Assembly (NCBI GenBank): GCA_946479335.1 | Contig: CAMLFP010000357.1 | Location: 1-5,782 of the forward strand | Source: an uncultured Archangium sp. | GTDB taxonomy: Bacteria > Myxococcota > Myxococcia > Myxococcales > Myxococcaceae | Direction of reading: 5' to 3' | DNA: 5,782 nucleotides | Shown: in pieces, positions 4,728-5,782 of the stretch | Position numbering within the stretch: the stretch's first letter is position 1 | Layout of the letters: every line of letters begins with the position of its first letter | Notes under the pieces: model-generated | The model's database searches: none | Told to the model about the DNA's origin: nothing | What the model saw: the letters and a program-made list of their open reading frames with translations, nothing else | Made by a program: the position numbers and the translations under genes

Positions 4728-5782
4728 ATGTCTGACGCCGCCAAGCAGCCCGCTCCGAAGAAGGGGAATGACAACCTCAAGCTCCCCGCCCGCGCTGAGG
4801 ATTTCAGCGAGTGGTACATCCAGCTCGTCAAGCGCGCGAAGCTGGCGGACAACTCCGACGTGCGCGGCTCGATGGTCATCCGCCCCAACGGCTACGCCAT
4901 CTGGGAGAACATGCAGCGCGTCCTCGACGGCATGTTCAAGGACACCGGCCACCAGAACGCGTACTTCCCGGTGCTGATCCCCGAGTCGTATCTGGCGAAG
5001 GAGAAGAAGCACGTCGCCGACTTCGCGCCGCAGGTCGCGGTCGTCACGCACGCCGGTGGCAAGCCGTTGCCCGAGGGCGAGCGCTACGTCATCCGCCCCA
5101 CGTCGGAGACCATCATCAACCGCAGCTTCACCAACTGGGTGCAGAGCTACCGGGACCTGCCGATCCTCATCAACCAGTGGGCGAACGTGATGCGCTGGGA
5201 GATGCGCCCGCGCCTGTTCCTCCGCACCACCGAGTTCCTCTGGCAGGAGGGCCACACGTGCCACGCCACCGAGGCCGAGGCGACCGAGGAGACGCTGCGG
5301 ATGCTGGACGTCTACGAGCGCTTCGCCGTCGACTACATGGCGATGCCGGTCATCAAGGGCCAGAAGACCGAGAGCGAGAAGTTCCCCGGCGCGGTGAACA
5401 CGTACTCCATCGAAGCGATGATGCAGGACAAGAAGGCCCTGCAGGCCGGCACCTCGCACATGCTCGGGCAGAACTTCGCGAAGATGTTCGACACGCAGTA
5501 CCAGTCGAAGGAAGGCACGAAGGAATACGTGTGGCAGACCTCGTGGGGCGTCTCCACGCGGCTCATCGGCGCGCTGATCATGACGCACTCCGATGACGCG
5601 GGTCTGGTGGTGCCGCCGAAGCTCGCGCCCACGCAGCTGGTCATCATCATCATCGGCAAGACGCCTGAAGAGCGCGGCCCGGTGCGCGAGAAGGCGCACG
5701 CGCTGGCGGCCGAGGCGAAGAAGCAGGGCCTTCGCGTCATCGTCGACGACGACGAGACCAAGGGCCCGGGCTTCAAGTACGC
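4728..5782 (+). CDS. proS: Prolyl-tRNA synthetase, archaeal/eukaryotic-like type, partial at the 3' end
   Basis: The enzyme charges tRNA(Pro) with proline in the cytoplasm using ATP. The first 351 codons are present and the frame is open to the right edge; this class is usually near 480 residues, so roughly a quarter is missing. The class II catalytic core is complete: P124-T-S-E127 for substrate binding, motif 2 as F-L-R166-T-T-E169-F, the [11 protein letters not shown] signature at 240-250, and motif 3 as G274-V-S-T-R278-L-I-G. The anticodon-binding domain begins near residue 302 (Q-L-V-I-I-I-I-G). There is no long editing insertion between motifs 2 and 3, which separates it from the long bacterial-type ProS and places it in the shorter archaeal/eukaryotic-like group also found in many bacteria. 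Residues 1-16 form a Lys/Pro/Ala-rich tail before the conserved core. It is divergent from the minus-strand operon, 38 bp away. Confidence 0.97.
   Translation, partial: MSDAAKQPAPKKGNDNLKLPARAEDFSEWYIQLVKRAKLADNSDVRGSMVIRPNGYAIWENMQRVLDGMFKDTGHQNAYFPVLIPESYLAKEKKHVADFAPQVAVVTHAGGKPLPEGERYVIRPTSETIINRSFTNWVQSYRDLPILINQWANVMRWEMRPRLFLRTTEFLWQEGHTCHATEAEATEETLRMLDVYERFAVDYMAMPVIKGQKTESEKFPGAVNTYSIEAMMQDKKALQAGTSHMLGQNFAKMFDTQYQSKEGTKEYVWQTSWGVSTRLIGALIMTHSDDAGLVVPPKLAPTQLVIIIIGKTPEERGPVREKAHALAAEAKKQGLRVIVDDDETKGPGFKY

Noticed and set aside
5641..5655. The ATC-ATC-ATC-ATC run in proS as a possible slippage site
   Set aside because: It encodes four isoleucines in a beta strand at the start of the anticodon-binding domain. 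A trinucleotide run would not shift the frame.
4704..5699. A 331-codon minus-strand open frame antisense to proS
   Set aside because: The plus strand carries unambiguous class II synthetase motifs. The antisense peptide is rich in His, Arg, Leu and Val and has no recognisable domain.

Overview
The window is GC-rich, gene-dense bacterial chromosome. Three traits suggest a myxobacterium (Myxococcota): a lipoprotein with a T-G-G-G-type linker after its lipobox followed by cysteine-rich repeats, a minimal signal peptide ending in L-A-Q-D-G-G, and a strong preference for G or C at the third codon position. Genus cannot be told. I see no rRNA, tRNA, CRISPR array, insertion sequence or phage gene.

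Layout from left to right. (1) Positions 1-2099, minus strand: a large modular surface lipoprotein, at least 699 residues, whose 3' end lies at or beyond the left edge. It consists of a lipobox, seven 7-residue Gly-rich units, ten Cys-rich units of 30-31 residues and two copies of a beta-rich domain. (2) Positions 2100-2266: a 167-bp divergent intergenic region. (3) Positions 2267-3271, plus strand: a protein with two LysM domains and a C-terminal SGNH/GDSL-type hydrolase domain. (4) Positions 3264-4689, minus strand: a tightly packed three-gene unit read from right to left. It encodes a small exported protein, a 137-residue protein resembling DUF3806, and a 203-residue helical protein of unknown function. 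Its genes are joined by ATGA and GTGA start/stop overlaps, and its last gene converges on the LysM gene with an 8-bp overlap. (5) Positions 4690-4727: a 38-bp divergent gap. (6) From 4728 to the right edge, plus strand: the first 351 codons of proS, a prolyl-tRNA synthetase of the archaeal/eukaryotic-like type.

No single pathway links these genes. The lipoprotein and the LysM-SGNH protein both fit a cell-envelope role and share a divergent intergenic region. The three-gene minus-strand unit is probably one transcript. proS is housekeeping. Both edge genes are real but incomplete, and the very long frames antisense to the lipoprotein and to proS are GC-driven shadows. I did not find a convincing new multi-gene system. 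The most distinctive object is the repeat-built lipoprotein, followed by the signal-less LysM-SGNH fusion and the uncharacterised coupled operon.
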